From positions 806,001 through 870,000 of the forward strand of contig NZ_CP020373.1 of the NCBI RefSeq assembly GCF_003957745.1: a stretch of DNA of 64,000 bases, read 5' to 3'. The notes under the pieces were generated by a model. It searched no databases, was not told the DNA's origin, and saw only the letters and a list, made by a program, of their open reading frames with translations. Positions 45,227 to 53,691 of this stretch are shown in pieces. Every line of letters starts with the position of its first letter. Positions within the stretch are counted from its first letter, which is position 1. The DNA is from Shewanella khirikhana (GTDB lineage: Bacteria > Pseudomonadota > Gammaproteobacteria > Enterobacterales > Shewanellaceae). Both the position numbers and the translations under genes were made by a program.

Positions 45227-46594
45227 TCAGGCGTGGGTTAAGTACCACTGCCAGTCCTGCTGGCCAACTTCTGCCATAAACTGCTGATACTCAGCGCGTT
45301 TTATTTTGGCGTATATCCGGTGGAAATCCTCACCCAGGACGGACTTCATCCACCCGGAGCGCTCAAAATTGCAGAGCGCCGACAACCAGTCGGTGGGCAG
45401 GGTCTGGTGCTCGCCCTGATAACCATTTCCGACAATGGCCTGACCCGGTGACAACTGATGGCGAATACCATGATGGCATGCCGCCAAAATTGCCGCTGCC
45501 GCCAGGTAAGGATTGGCGTCTGCGCCGCAGATGCGATGTTCCACATGGCGACTTGCCGCCGGGCCGCCGGGAACCCGGAAGGACACGGTGCGATTGTTCA
45601 CGCCCCAGGTCTTGGCGATGGGGGCGTAGCTTGCACTTTGAAAGCGGCGAAAAGAGTTGGCATTGGGGCAAAACAGCAGCTGGGCATCTTCCAGGGTCGC
45701 CATCATACCGGCGATGGACTGAGTTAACAGCGGCGTACCCTCGGGCGATTCGCTGGCGAACAGGTTATTGCCATCGGCATCGGCCATGCTGACGTGCATA
45801 TGCATGCCGTTGCCGGCAAGTTCGCCAAAGGGTTTGGCCATAAAGCAGGCCTGTAATCCATGTTTTGCGGCCACGCCCTTCACCAGTCGCTTGTAGCGCA
45901 CCGCTTCGTCCATGGCCTTTAACACATCAAATCTGTGCTCGAGGGTAATTTCCACCTGACCCGGCGCATATTCAGAAATGGCGGTGCGGGCGGGAATGCC
46001 CTGCACCTCACAGGCGTGGTACAGGTCATCGAGAAAGGGCTGTAACTGCTCCAGCTCCAAAACGCCATACACCTGGGTTTGGCTGGGGCGATGACCATCG
46101 CGTTGCATCGCTGGCTGCGGGCGGCCGTTGGTATCGAATCTTTGATCCAGCAGGAAAAACTCCATCTCGGCTGCCATAACCGGGTAAAGACCATCGGCAT
46201 TCAGCGCCTCAGTCACCCGGGAGAGTACCAGGCGCGGATCGGCCACTGCCGCAGGCATACCGGCTTGAGGGTGCATGGCAAGCTGAATTTGCGCTGTGGG
46301 TTGGGTGCGCCAGGGCTGCAACAACAGACTGCCTTCGAGGGGAAAAGCAGCACAGTCGGCATCGCCCACTTCCCACACCAGCCCGGTATCTTCCACATCA
46401 TCCCCCTGGACGGTCAGCCCCAGAATGGTGCTTGGCAAGGGGCGGCCATGTTGATACATGGATAAGACTTCCTCCCGGTGCAGCAGTTTGCCGCGAGGGA
46501 TGCCGTTGGGGTCAATGATAAAGACTTCAACGTGCTGAACCTGGGGATGTTTATCCAGAAAGTCTATCGCTTCCTGTGGTTTGGCAAAGGGCAT
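45227..46594 (-). CDS. Glutamine synthetase family protein (gamma-glutamylputrescine synthetase-like)
   Basis: The 455-residue enzyme starts at the ATG at 46594 (GAGG just upstream). It has the glutamine synthetase fold: beta-grasp N domain (VQHVEVFIIDPNGIPRGKLL), AEMEFFL metal ligands, NGMHMHVSM, NRTVSFRVPGGPAASRHVEHR and ADANPYLAAAAILA. It lacks the adenylylation region typical of GlnA. The sequence resembles PuuA-type enzymes, which ligate glutamate to putrescine or other amines. No other puu genes are adjacent, so the exact amine substrate is open. The divergent neighbour is a BCCT transporter. Confidence 0.88.
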   Translation of the reverse strand: MPFAKPQEAIDFLDKHPQVQHVEVFIIDPNGIPRGKLLHREEVLSMYQHGRPLPSTILGLTVQGDDVEDTGLVWEVGDADCAAFPLEGSLLLQPWRTQPTAQIQLAMHPQAGMPAAVADPRLVLSRVTEALNADGLYPVMAAEMEFFLLDQRFDTNGRPQPAMQRDGHRPSQTQVYGVLELEQLQPFLDDLYHACEVQGIPARTAISEYAPGQVEITLEHRFDVLKAMDEAVRYKRLVKGVAAKHGLQACFMAKPFGELAGNGMHMHVSMADADGNNLFASESPEGTPLLTQSIAGMMATLEDAQLLFCPNANSFRRFQSASYAPIAKTWGVNNRTVSFRVPGGPAASRHVEHRICGADANPYLAAAAILAACHHGIRHQLSPGQAIVGNGYQGEHQTLPTDWLSALCNFERSGWMKSVLGEDFHRIYAKIKRAEYQQFMAEVGQQDWQWYLTHA

Positions 46595-46933
46595 AGCGGC
46601 CTCGGATTGACTGGAACCCAGCCGGGGATACCACAGAACTCCCACAAACTTGGATTGATATTGAACGTATTGTTTTATTTATTTGACAGTATTTCTTGCC
46701 TCTGTATCGAAAGTCAATGGGCAGCGATGGCGATAATTGCACCCTGTCGACCTGCCGGGCTTGGGGCGTCTGAGCTCTCATCAACAAGGCGGAATTGCTT
46801 TGAAAATCGGGTGTTTCCCGCAAATTAAGGTGTGTTTGTGTTATGCTGTATCGCCTCTGTAGCCATCTGTGCAGGGTCTGGCCATCATTTGCAGCTGTTT
46901 CTATCAGCGGCATCTTAGGCAGAGCTCTGCCAT

Positions 46934-47089
46934 GGAGAAGGCGCGAATACGTCCTGTGCTGGTGTTGCCCATGTCGGTGGTGCCCATGCCAAGGGATAGA
47001 TGCGGGGCTTTGCCTGCTGAAGTTGGCTGCCCTAAGCTGTCGCCACTGATATGCCAGAGCCGTGCGAGGACTTGTTCGCACCTTCCTTA
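46934..47089. repeat. MITE-like repeat, copy C (156 bp)
   Basis: Left end GGAGAAGGCGCGAATACG and right end, read on the other strand, CTAAGGAAGGTGCGAACAAG are related inverted termini. The right ~36 bp are almost the same as the right end of copy A at 55265-55300, sharing GTGCGARGACTTGTTCGCAC and the flanking CTTCC. The element lies between the divergent glutamine-synthetase-like and BCCT genes. Its last bases are read through in frame with the BCCT gene but are upstream of the chosen start. Confidence 0.7.
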
Positions 47090-47104
47090 GCCAAGGGACT
47101 GAAT

Positions 47105-49099
47105 ATGACATTCAAACGCAGTATTAATCCGCCGGTTTTCTTCGGCTCTCTCTTTCTTATCACCCTGTTGGTGGCGCTCGGCGCCATCTGGCCAGAGCAG
47201 GCACAGCAATGGTTTGGTGCCGTGCAACACTGGCTGGAACTCAAAGCGGGTTGGCTCTACGTAATGGGCGTGGCCATCTTCCTGGTTTTTATCGTTTTTG
47301 TGATGGTAAGTCGCTTCGGGGATATCAAACTTGGCCCCGATCATGCCGAGCCCGACTACAGCTACAAGAGCTGGATTGCCATGCTGTTTTCGGCAGGTAT
47401 GGGCATAGGCCTGATGTTCTTTGGGGTGGCGGAGCCCGTGATGCACCTGATAGCACCGCCGGACGCCACGCCTGAGTCCATTGAGGCGGCCAAAGAAGCG
47501 ATGAAAATCACCTTCTTCCACTGGGGAATTCATGCCTGGGCCATCTATGCGGTGGTGGCCCTGAGCCTTGCCTACTTTGCCTATAGGCACAAGTTGCCGC
47601 TGCTGCCTCGAAGTGCGCTTTACCCCTTGATTGGAGAGCGTATTTACGGCCCCATCGGCCATGCGGTGGACGCCTTTGCGGTGCTTGGCACCATGTTCGG
47701 GGTGGCCACGTCGCTGGGGTTTGGGGTGCTGCAGGTAAATGCCGGGCTTAACTTCCTCTTCGGTGATAGTGTGCCCATCGACACCCGCTTGCAGGTGGGG
47801 CTGATTGTGGTCATCACCCTGATTGCCACTGTCTCGGTGTTTTCCGGACTCGATAAAGGGGTTAAGCGGCTCAGCGAACTCAATCTGCTGTTGGCGGTGG
47901 TGCTGATGTTGGTAGTGCTGCTGGTGGGGCCGACGGTGGCGCTGCTGCAGGCCTTTGTGCAAAACACCGGCGCTTACTTCTCTGATATTGTTGGTAAAAC
48001 ATTTAACCTTTATGCCTATCAGCAGAAAAACGACTGGCTGGGCGGCTGGACCTTGCTGTACTGGGGCTGGTGGATTTCCTGGTCGCCTTTTGTGGGCACC
48101 TTTATTGCCCGGGTATCCCGTGGCCGCACCATTCGCGAGTTTCTGCTGGGGGTACTGTTCATGCCGAGCGGCTTTACTTTTTTGTGGATGACGGTGTTTG
48201 GCAACTCGGCCATCGACCAGATCCTGCATCAGGGCAACACTGTGCTGGCCGAGGCCGTTTCAAGTGATGTATCGGTGGCGCTGTTTGTGTTCTTCCAGCA
48301 ATTACCGCTGACCTCCCTGCTGTCGGCGGTGGCTCTGTGTCTGGTGGTGACCTTCTTTGTCACTTCGTCCGATTCCGGCAGTTTGGTGATTGATAATCTC
48401 ACTTCCGGCGGCGATATGTCGGCGCCTGTGTGGCAGCGGATTTTTTGGGCGCTGATGCAGGGCGTGGTTGCTTCTGTGCTGCTGCTTGCCGGTGGTTTGC
48501 AGGCGCTGCAAACGGCCGCCATTGCCAGTGCCATGCCGTTTTTGTTGGTGATGCTACTGATTTGTCTTGGGCTTTTTAAAGCACTGCAGGATGATTGGCT
48601 TAAGCTCTCCAGCGTGCAGCTGCACCACACCAGTGTGCAATACGCCAAAGCCAACGTGGACTGGCGCGAACGCTTGAAGGTACTGGTGGCGCAGCCCTCG
48701 GCCCATGATGCCAATGCCTTTTTGCGCGGACCGGCCAAAGAGGCGCTGGGGCAAGTGGCCGAAGCCCTGGTGGCTGAGGGCGTCAATGCCAGGGTAATGG
48801 AACTTGAAGACAGAGTGCGGCTGGTGATTGCCAGCGATGAGCATCCGGACTTCGTCTATGGCTTAAGGCTCAGGCAATACAGCAAGGTAGCCATGCCCGG
48901 CGCCGAAGAAGGCGAGGCTGGCGACGATGGTGAAGAGGTGTTCCACCGGGTGGAAGTGTTCCTTGAGCACGGTGGCCAGCACTATGATGTGCTTGGTTAC
49001 ACAGTTGAGCAATTGCAGGCCGACGCCGTGACCCAGTATGAAAAATACCTGCACTACCTGCACTTGTCGGTCAGTGAATCGGTGAGCGAAGACAGCTGA
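47105..49099 (+). CDS. BCCT-family transporter (choline/betaine/carnitine type)
   Basis: The 664-residue, 12-segment inner-membrane secondary transporter is for quaternary ammonium compounds. From the ATG at 47105 (AAGGGA upstream), it starts MTFKRSINPPVFFGS. Family signatures are GMGIGLMFFGVAEPV, the glycine-rich substrate segment GWWISWSPFVGTFIARVSRGRTIREF and TSSDSGSLVIDNL. A ~150-residue C-terminal cytoplasmic domain resembles that of BetT. Translation from 47051 would add 18 residues coded by the MITE-like repeat and is rejected. The osmoprotectant carried cannot be decided. Confidence 0.92.
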   Translation: MTFKRSINPPVFFGSLFLITLLVALGAIWPEQAQQWFGAVQHWLELKAGWLYVMGVAIFLVFIVFVMVSRFGDIKLGPDHAEPDYSYKSWIAMLFSAGMGIGLMFFGVAEPVMHLIAPPDATPESIEAAKEAMKITFFHWGIHAWAIYAVVALSLAYFAYRHKLPLLPRSALYPLIGERIYGPIGHAVDAFAVLGTMFGVATSLGFGVLQVNAGLNFLFGDSVPIDTRLQVGLIVVITLIATVSVFSGLDKGVKRLSELNLLLAVVLMLVVLLVGPTVALLQAFVQNTGAYFSDIVGKTFNLYAYQQKNDWLGGWTLLYWGWWISWSPFVGTFIARVSRGRTIREFLLGVLFMPSGFTFLWMTVFGNSAIDQILHQGNTVLAEAVSSDVSVALFVFFQQLPLTSLLSAVALCLVVTFFVTSSDSGSLVIDNLTSGGDMSAPVWQRIFWALMQGVVASVLLLAGGLQALQTAAIASAMPFLLVMLLICLGLFKALQDDWLKLSSVQLHHTSVQYAKANVDWRERLKVLVAQPSAHDANAFLRGPAKEALGQVAEALVAEGVNARVMELEDRVRLVIASDEHPDFVYGLRLRQYSKVAMPGAEEGEAGDDGEEVFHRVEVFLEHGGQHYDVLGYTVEQLQADAVTQYEKYLHYLHLSVSESVSEDS

Positions 49100-49187
49100 T
49101 TGCGCCCCGTGCCGCTGCGCGTTATGCTGCGGCCATTATCTCAAGTGTGTGCGTGATTGGCCGTGAAGCGGCCGTTTTGGACCTGAT

Positions 49188-49544
49188 ATGACCCAGAGTA
49201 AACTCGATAAGGTATTGGCCGCAGAGCGCGAGTACCGTGAAAAACGTGAAGGTGGTTACCGGGAGCGGGCGCTTAAGCTCTACCCCTGGGTGTGTGGCCG
49301 CTGTGCCAGGGAATTTACCCATAAGAATCTGTCTGAACTGACGGTGCATCACAGGGACCACAACCACGACAATAACCCGTCGGATGGTTCCAACTGGGAA
49401 CTCTTATGCCTGTACTGCCACGACAATGAGCACTCACGCTTTGAAGAGCTTATTCGTTACGGCAGCACCCAGGAGGCCAAACAGGAGTCGGCGACCTACA
49501 ATCCGTTTGCCGATCTCAAAGCCCTGATGGGTAACAAAAAATAG
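49188..49544 (+). CDS. yajD: HNH nuclease family protein YajD
   Basis: The 118-residue protein is of the YajD type. A Lys/Arg/Glu-rich N-terminal helix is followed by an HNH fold: a zinc pair Cys36/Cys39 (CGRC), LTVHHRDHNH with His54, His55 and His58, Asn69 and the second zinc pair Cys74/Cys77 with His78 (CLYCHDNEH). The molecular role of YajD proteins is not well established; the motif implies metal-dependent nucleic-acid cleavage. A terminator follows 20 nt after the stop. Confidence 0.92.
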   Translation: MTQSKLDKVLAAEREYREKREGGYRERALKLYPWVCGRCAREFTHKNLSELTVHHRDHNHDNNPSDGSNWELLCLYCHDNEHSRFEELIRYGSTQEAKQESATYNPFADLKALMGNKK

Positions 49545-49561
49545 CCAGCCTGGCTGGTTGG

Positions 49562-49590
49562 AAAAGGCGCTTGACGGCGCCTTTTTTATT
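49562..49590 (+). terminator. Terminator after yajD
   Basis: The stem AAAAGGCGC / GCGCCTTTT with a 6-nt loop, then TT. A smaller hairpin (CCAGCCTGGCTGG) lies just before it. Confidence 0.85.
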
Positions 49591-49625
49591 GTATGGCATC
49601 TGTATAAATTGTCTGCAAAATCTGA

Positions 49626-49654
49626 TTGGTTTGTGTTCGCCATCCCCCTATACT
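49626..49654 (+). promoter_or_regulatory. Candidate sigma-70 promoter for the POT transporter
   Basis: TTGGTT (49626-49631) and TATACT (49649-49654) are separated by 17 nt, 40 nt upstream of the ATG at 49695. By-eye match. Confidence 0.5.
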
Positions 49655-49694
49655 CGGGCTGGATCATAACAATAATCAAGATGGGAACATTGCA

Positions 49695-51212
49695 ATGACA
49701 ACAGGGAATCTGCCGGTCTCCAAGACCCGTTCTTTTATGACTGTGTCGCTGATTGAGCTGTGGGAGCGCTTTGGCTTCTACGGTATGCAGGCACTGATTG
49801 TGTACTTTATGGTGCAGCGCCTCGGGTTTGAGGACAGCCGGGCCAATCTGGTCTGGAGTGCCTGTGCCGCGCTGATTTATGTCTCGCCCGCCATTGGGGG
49901 GTGGGTCGGTGACAAGGTGCTGGGCACCAAGCGCACCATGCTATTGGGCGCCGGGGTGCTGACCCTGGGCTATGCCCTGATGGCGGTGCCCACCGACAAC
50001 ACCTGGTTTTTGTTTTCGGCCCTCGGGGTTATCGTCGTCGGTAACGGCCTGTTCAAACCCAATGCCGGTAACCTGGTGCGCAAGATTTATGAAGGCGATG
50101 ACTCCAAAATCGACAGCGCCTTTACCATCTACTACATGGCTGTGAATGTGGGTTCCACCTTCTCGATGCTGCTCACGCCCTGGATTAAGGATTATGTTAA
50201 CGCCAACTATGGCGATGGCTTCGGTTGGCACGCGGCCTTTGCCGTGTGTTTTGTGGGCCTGATTGTCGGTATCGCCAACTATATGGTGATGCGCCACACC
50301 CTCGATGAATACGGCTCAGAGCCGGATCAGCTGCCGGTGGACAAGCGCAAGCTGATGGCGGTGCTCGGCTGCTCGCTGCTGGCGGTGGTGGCATCGGCCA
50401 TTATCCTCGAATTTGAAGACGTGGCGCGGGTGTTCGTGTATGGCGCCGGTGTGGTGGTGCTGGGGATATTTGTTCACCTTATCCGTACCAGTGAAGAGAG
50501 TGAGCGCGCAGGGCTGATTGCGGCGCTGGTGCTTACCCTGCAAACGGTGTTTTTCTTTATCTTCTATCAGCAGATGTCGACCTCGCTGGCGCTCTTTGCT
50601 CTGCGCAACGTGGATTGGGACTTTGTGGTGGCTGGCACCCATTTGTGGACCTGGTCACCCGCCCAGTTCCAGGCCCTTAATCCTATCTGGATCATGGTGC
50701 TGAGCCCAATCCTTGCCTGGGTGTATGCCTGGGGCGGAAAAAATAACAAAGACATCTCAATCGCTGCCAAATTTGCCCTCGGCTTTGCGGTGGTGGCGGC
50801 GGGCTTCTTTATTTACGGTATTGCCGGTGAGTTTGCCGTGAATGGCAAAACCTCAAGCTGGGTGATGATTTGGGGCTATGGCTCCTACTCACTGGGCGAG
50901 CTTTTGGTGAGCGGTTTGGGGCTCGCGATGATTGCCCGCTATGTGCCCGAGCGCATGGGCGGCTTTATGATGGGCGCTTACTTTGTGGCCTCGGGCATTT
51001 CCCAGTATCTCGGCGGTGTGGTGGCCAACTTCGCCAGTGTGCCTCAGGGCATTACCGATCCGCTGGAGACCTTGCCTATTTACACCAACCTGTTTAATAA
51101 GCTGGGTTTTGCTGCACTGGGTTGCACCCTGATTGCGCTGGCAGTGTTGCCGCTGATGCGTCGTCTGACCGAAACCCACCACAGTCACAATACCGCAGCG
51201 CAGGATAGTTGA
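49695..51212 (+). CDS. Proton-dependent oligopeptide transporter (POT/PTR family)
   Basis: This inner-membrane di/tripeptide:H+ symporter of the MFS fold has 505 residues, starting at the ATG at 49695. The proton-coupling motif is ELWERFGFYGMQALIVYFMV (ExxER). GGWVGDKVLGTKRTML, GNGLFKPNAGNLV and FTIYYMAVNVGSTFSMLLTPW are typical PTR2 signatures; there are about 14 hydrophobic segments. Similar to DtpA/DtpB. An upstream open frame to 49626 runs through the promoter and is not used. Confidence 0.93.
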   Translation: MTTGNLPVSKTRSFMTVSLIELWERFGFYGMQALIVYFMVQRLGFEDSRANLVWSACAALIYVSPAIGGWVGDKVLGTKRTMLLGAGVLTLGYALMAVPTDNTWFLFSALGVIVVGNGLFKPNAGNLVRKIYEGDDSKIDSAFTIYYMAVNVGSTFSMLLTPWIKDYVNANYGDGFGWHAAFAVCFVGLIVGIANYMVMRHTLDEYGSEPDQLPVDKRKLMAVLGCSLLAVVASAIILEFEDVARVFVYGAGVVVLGIFVHLIRTSEESERAGLIAALVLTLQTVFFFIFYQQMSTSLALFALRNVDWDFVVAGTHLWTWSPAQFQALNPIWIMVLSPILAWVYAWGGKNNKDISIAAKFALGFAVVAAGFFIYGIAGEFAVNGKTSSWVMIWGYGSYSLGELLVSGLGLAMIARYVPERMGGFMMGAYFVASGISQYLGGVVANFASVPQGITDPLETLPIYTNLFNKLGFAALGCTLIALAVLPLMRRLTETHHSHNTAAQDS

Positions 51213-51245
51213 CCTGTTCAAGCTGCTGATTTAGTGTCATTAACG

Positions 51246-51277
51246 AGCGCCGGCATCATGCTGGCGCTTTTATTTTT
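51246..51277 (+). terminator. Terminator after the POT transporter
   Basis: AGCGCC-GCAT / ATGC-GGCGCT with one G:T pair and a single-base apex (wider in practice), followed by TTTTATTTTT. Confidence 0.8.
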
Positions 51278-51290
51278 GTAGGAGCCATCT

Positions 51291-52022
51291 ATGTCTTTTC
51301 GCTCAAGTGTCGTCGCTGCCGCCTTATTTTTTTCGCCCATGGCCTTGTTGTCTTTTGAGGCTGCAGCACTTGAAATCACCTCGTTGTCTGAAAACCTCTA
51401 TCTGCACCAGAGTGAGAAAACCGTGGAAGGCTGGGGCAAGGTGTCGGCCAATGGCCTTATTTTGGTGAATGGCAAAGACGCCTTTGTGGTGGATACGCCC
51501 TGGAGCGATGCCGACGCCGAGGCGATGCTGGTGTGGGCTAACGCGCAGGGCTTAACCATTAAAGGCGTGCTCGCCACCCATTGGCACGAAGACAGAGCCG
51601 GCAGTTTTGGCGTGTATGAGAAAGCGGGTATTCCTACCCTGAGCTCAGAGGCGACCCAGGCGATGTTGAAGCAACATCAAAAGACCCTGGCGACCCAGAC
51701 ATTCAGTGGCGACGAGATACAGTTCTTCGGCAATAAGATTGAGGTGTTTTATCCGGGCGCGGGTCATGCGAACGATAATCTGGTGGTGTACCTTCCTGAC
51801 CAAAAACTGCTGTTTGGCGGCTGTCTGGTGCGGGAAGCGTCAACTCAGTCGATGGGATTTTATGGCGACGGCTCGCTGCAGGCCTGGCCTGAGTCCATGT
51901 CGCGGGTGATAGCGAAGTTCTCTGAGGTGAACACTGTGGTGCCAGGCCACGGCGCGCTGGGGGATAAGCATCTGCTTGAGCACACCCGGGCGCTGGCCGA
52001 GGCGGCGCTGAAGGCGCAATAA
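51291..52022 (+). CDS. Subclass B1 metallo-beta-lactamase
   Basis: This secreted zinc hydrolase opens beta-lactam rings. The protein has 243 residues. A signal peptide ends near AAALE. All B1 zinc ligands are present: His97, His99 and His159 for site 1 (THWHEDRAGSF, PGAGHANDN) and Asp101, Cys178 and His220 for site 2 (FGGCLVRE, VPGHG). The stretches NKIEVFYPG and LFGGC are close to those I recall for IMP-type enzymes. AGGAG precedes the ATG. No IS or integron signs flank it, so it looks resident. Activity on carbapenems is expected from the subclass but not shown here. Confidence 0.92.
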   Translation: MSFRSSVVAAALFFSPMALLSFEAAALEITSLSENLYLHQSEKTVEGWGKVSANGLILVNGKDAFVVDTPWSDADAEAMLVWANAQGLTIKGVLATHWHEDRAGSFGVYEKAGIPTLSSEATQAMLKQHQKTLATQTFSGDEIQFFGNKIEVFYPGAGHANDNLVVYLPDQKLLFGGCLVREASTQSMGFYGDGSLQAWPESMSRVIAKFSEVNTVVPGHGALGDKHLLEHTRALAEAALKAQ

Positions 52023-52040
52023 ACCGGGTTGTCGGTTTGA

Positions 52041-52277
52041 CTAATCGAGTCCCAGCCGGGCTTCTGATTCCAGCCACTTGGCTCTGCTCAGTGGCTGATT
52101 ATTTTCACCCTCGAGGGCTTTTTTGCGGGCAGGCAGACTGGCCAGGATCTCCAGCTTGCGCTCATCACTCGCCTGGGACCATCCGACAATTTCATCGATA
52201 TGGCGCAGACAACCCATGCAGTAATCCTCATCGTTCAGGCCGCAGCGGGCGACGCAGGGGGATTGGATCACAGACAT
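52041..52277 (-). CDS. DUF1289 small cysteine-rich protein
   Basis: The 78-residue protein carries the DUF1289 signature SPCVARCGLNDEDYCMGCLR, with cysteines at 8, 12, 20 and 23 that probably bind zinc or an iron-sulfur cluster, followed by IDEIVGWSQASDERK. The biochemical role of this family is unknown. The gene is convergent with the metallo-beta-lactamase gene, 18 nt apart. Confidence 0.9.
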   Translation of the reverse strand: MSVIQSPCVARCGLNDEDYCMGCLRHIDEIVGWSQASDERKLEILASLPARKKALEGENNQPLSRAKWLESEARLGLD

Positions 52278-52424
52278 TCTCCTAACGGGTTAAAAACTGG
52301 ACGCAGAGTCTAGCATCTCAGTGGGCATTTCCCCAACTTATGATCTCTATCACTTTGGCCGATAGGTCACGCTGGTTTGCCGCTGGTACAATTGCGCTCA
52401 ACAGAGTAAAAGGAGCGACACTGC

Positions 52425-53582
52425 ATGAAACACAGACTCACAGCCTTGTTGGCCACGACCTTATTGGTGCTGCTTGGCGGCTGTTCGCTGCTGGAAGTCA
52501 AACTGGAAAGCGGCGTGGTGCCGCTGCCCAAGGAGCAACTGAATATGCGGGTGTTTACCCGTGATTTTGCCGGCAGCTTTTATCAGCAGGTGGAAAGTGG
52601 CGCCGATGCCATCATGCTGGAGCAGGATGATGACCGCATCAAGGCCAACGCGCTGATGTGGAAGATTTATGCCGAGCAGGGGCTGCAGACCACCCTGTAT
52701 CAGGCATCGCCGGTGGCGTCCATGATAGACACCTGGGTCTATACCGCCCAAATGCGTGCCTTCTTTGAGACCGGCGCCGGGCAGACACTGTTTGGTGAGC
52801 GTCAGGGTTTGGCACTGGAGGCCGCCCGAGCGCTGGAAGCTGAATTTACCGAGCGGGTAAAACGTTTCGCCAAAAGCGGCGATTTCAGCAAAGACAGTGC
52901 CTTTGTCAGCCAGTATGTTGCCACCAATCCCTTCACCGATATCGGCTTTGGTCGCAAAAGCGCCTTTGCAGACTGGCTGGCCTTTCGCGGCATAGATGAA
53001 AGCGATGCGGTGACCACCTTTGGCTCAGCGCCTGAAGTTGCCAGTGACATTTCCGATCGCCTCGCAGCCATCAGCAGTCAAACGCCGAAAATTTTAGGCT
53101 GGAAGGCAGAACTTTTTGCCATGCACTCCAGTGTCGACCCAAAAGAAATTGAGCGCACCCTGCGTGAAATGGCCGACACTGCCGCCCGTTTTCAGGCGTT
53201 GATGGCCCAAAGCCCCGAGATGATGGCGCAGCTTGCCGTGGATATGCGCAAGGAGCTGGAGCCACTGCTGGAAAAGCTGGGCGCTGGCACAGATGAGAAA
53301 CTTGCCAGACTCTCCGAGGAGCGGGTTGCCCTGGAAGCCATGGTCGCCCGCGAGCGGGAAGCGCTGGAGGCGATGGTGGCCCGCGAGCGCGCCAATGCCG
53401 CTAAAGATTTGGAAGTCATTACCCAAAAAGCGGTGGAAGTGGTGTTTGAGCAGCTGACGCAAACCCTCAAAAGCCTCATTTTGTACATAGTACTGTTTTT
53501 GCTGGTGGTGTTTTTCGCCCCCCTGGGGCTGGGAGTGTGGCTGGGTAAGCGGATGGCACTTAAAAAGGCGCAAACGGTCTAA
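52425..53582 (+). CDS. Lipoprotein with coiled coil and C-terminal membrane helix, unknown
   Basis: The 385-residue protein has a lipoprotein signal (lipobox LLGGC, Cys20), then an alpha-helical region (to ~270), a coiled coil including two copies of ALEAMVARERE near residues 300-322, and a strongly hydrophobic helix at ~345-370 followed by a basic tail. A protein with lipid at one end and a transmembrane helix at the other could bridge or clamp at the membrane. I recognise no family. AAAAGGAGCGAC precedes the ATG. Confidence 0.8.
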   Translation: MKHRLTALLATTLLVLLGGCSLLEVKLESGVVPLPKEQLNMRVFTRDFAGSFYQQVESGADAIMLEQDDDRIKANALMWKIYAEQGLQTTLYQASPVASMIDTWVYTAQMRAFFETGAGQTLFGERQGLALEAARALEAEFTERVKRFAKSGDFSKDSAFVSQYVATNPFTDIGFGRKSAFADWLAFRGIDESDAVTTFGSAPEVASDISDRLAAISSQTPKILGWKAELFAMHSSVDPKEIERTLREMADTAARFQALMAQSPEMMAQLAVDMRKELEPLLEKLGAGTDEKLARLSEERVALEAMVAREREALEAMVARERANAAKDLEVITQKAVEVVFEQLTQTLKSLILYIVLFLLVVFFAPLGLGVWLGKRMALKKAQTV

Positions 53583-53691
53583 AAAAGCCAGGCTGTCCCT
53601 TGTGTGTGGGAACAGTGCCTAAAGCCACGTATAATGAAGCGGCCTTCACTCTGTGGAGGCCATTTTTTTAGTCTTTTGTCAGGGGTCTTTC

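Noticed and set aside
47087..48229. 380-codon open frame on the - strand inside the BCCT gene
   Set aside because: It is a His/Gln-rich shadow of a membrane-protein gene.
49548..49590. Possible short tandem or CRISPR-like repeat after yajD
   Set aside because: It is two adjacent hairpins, the larger a normal terminator; there are no spaced direct repeats.
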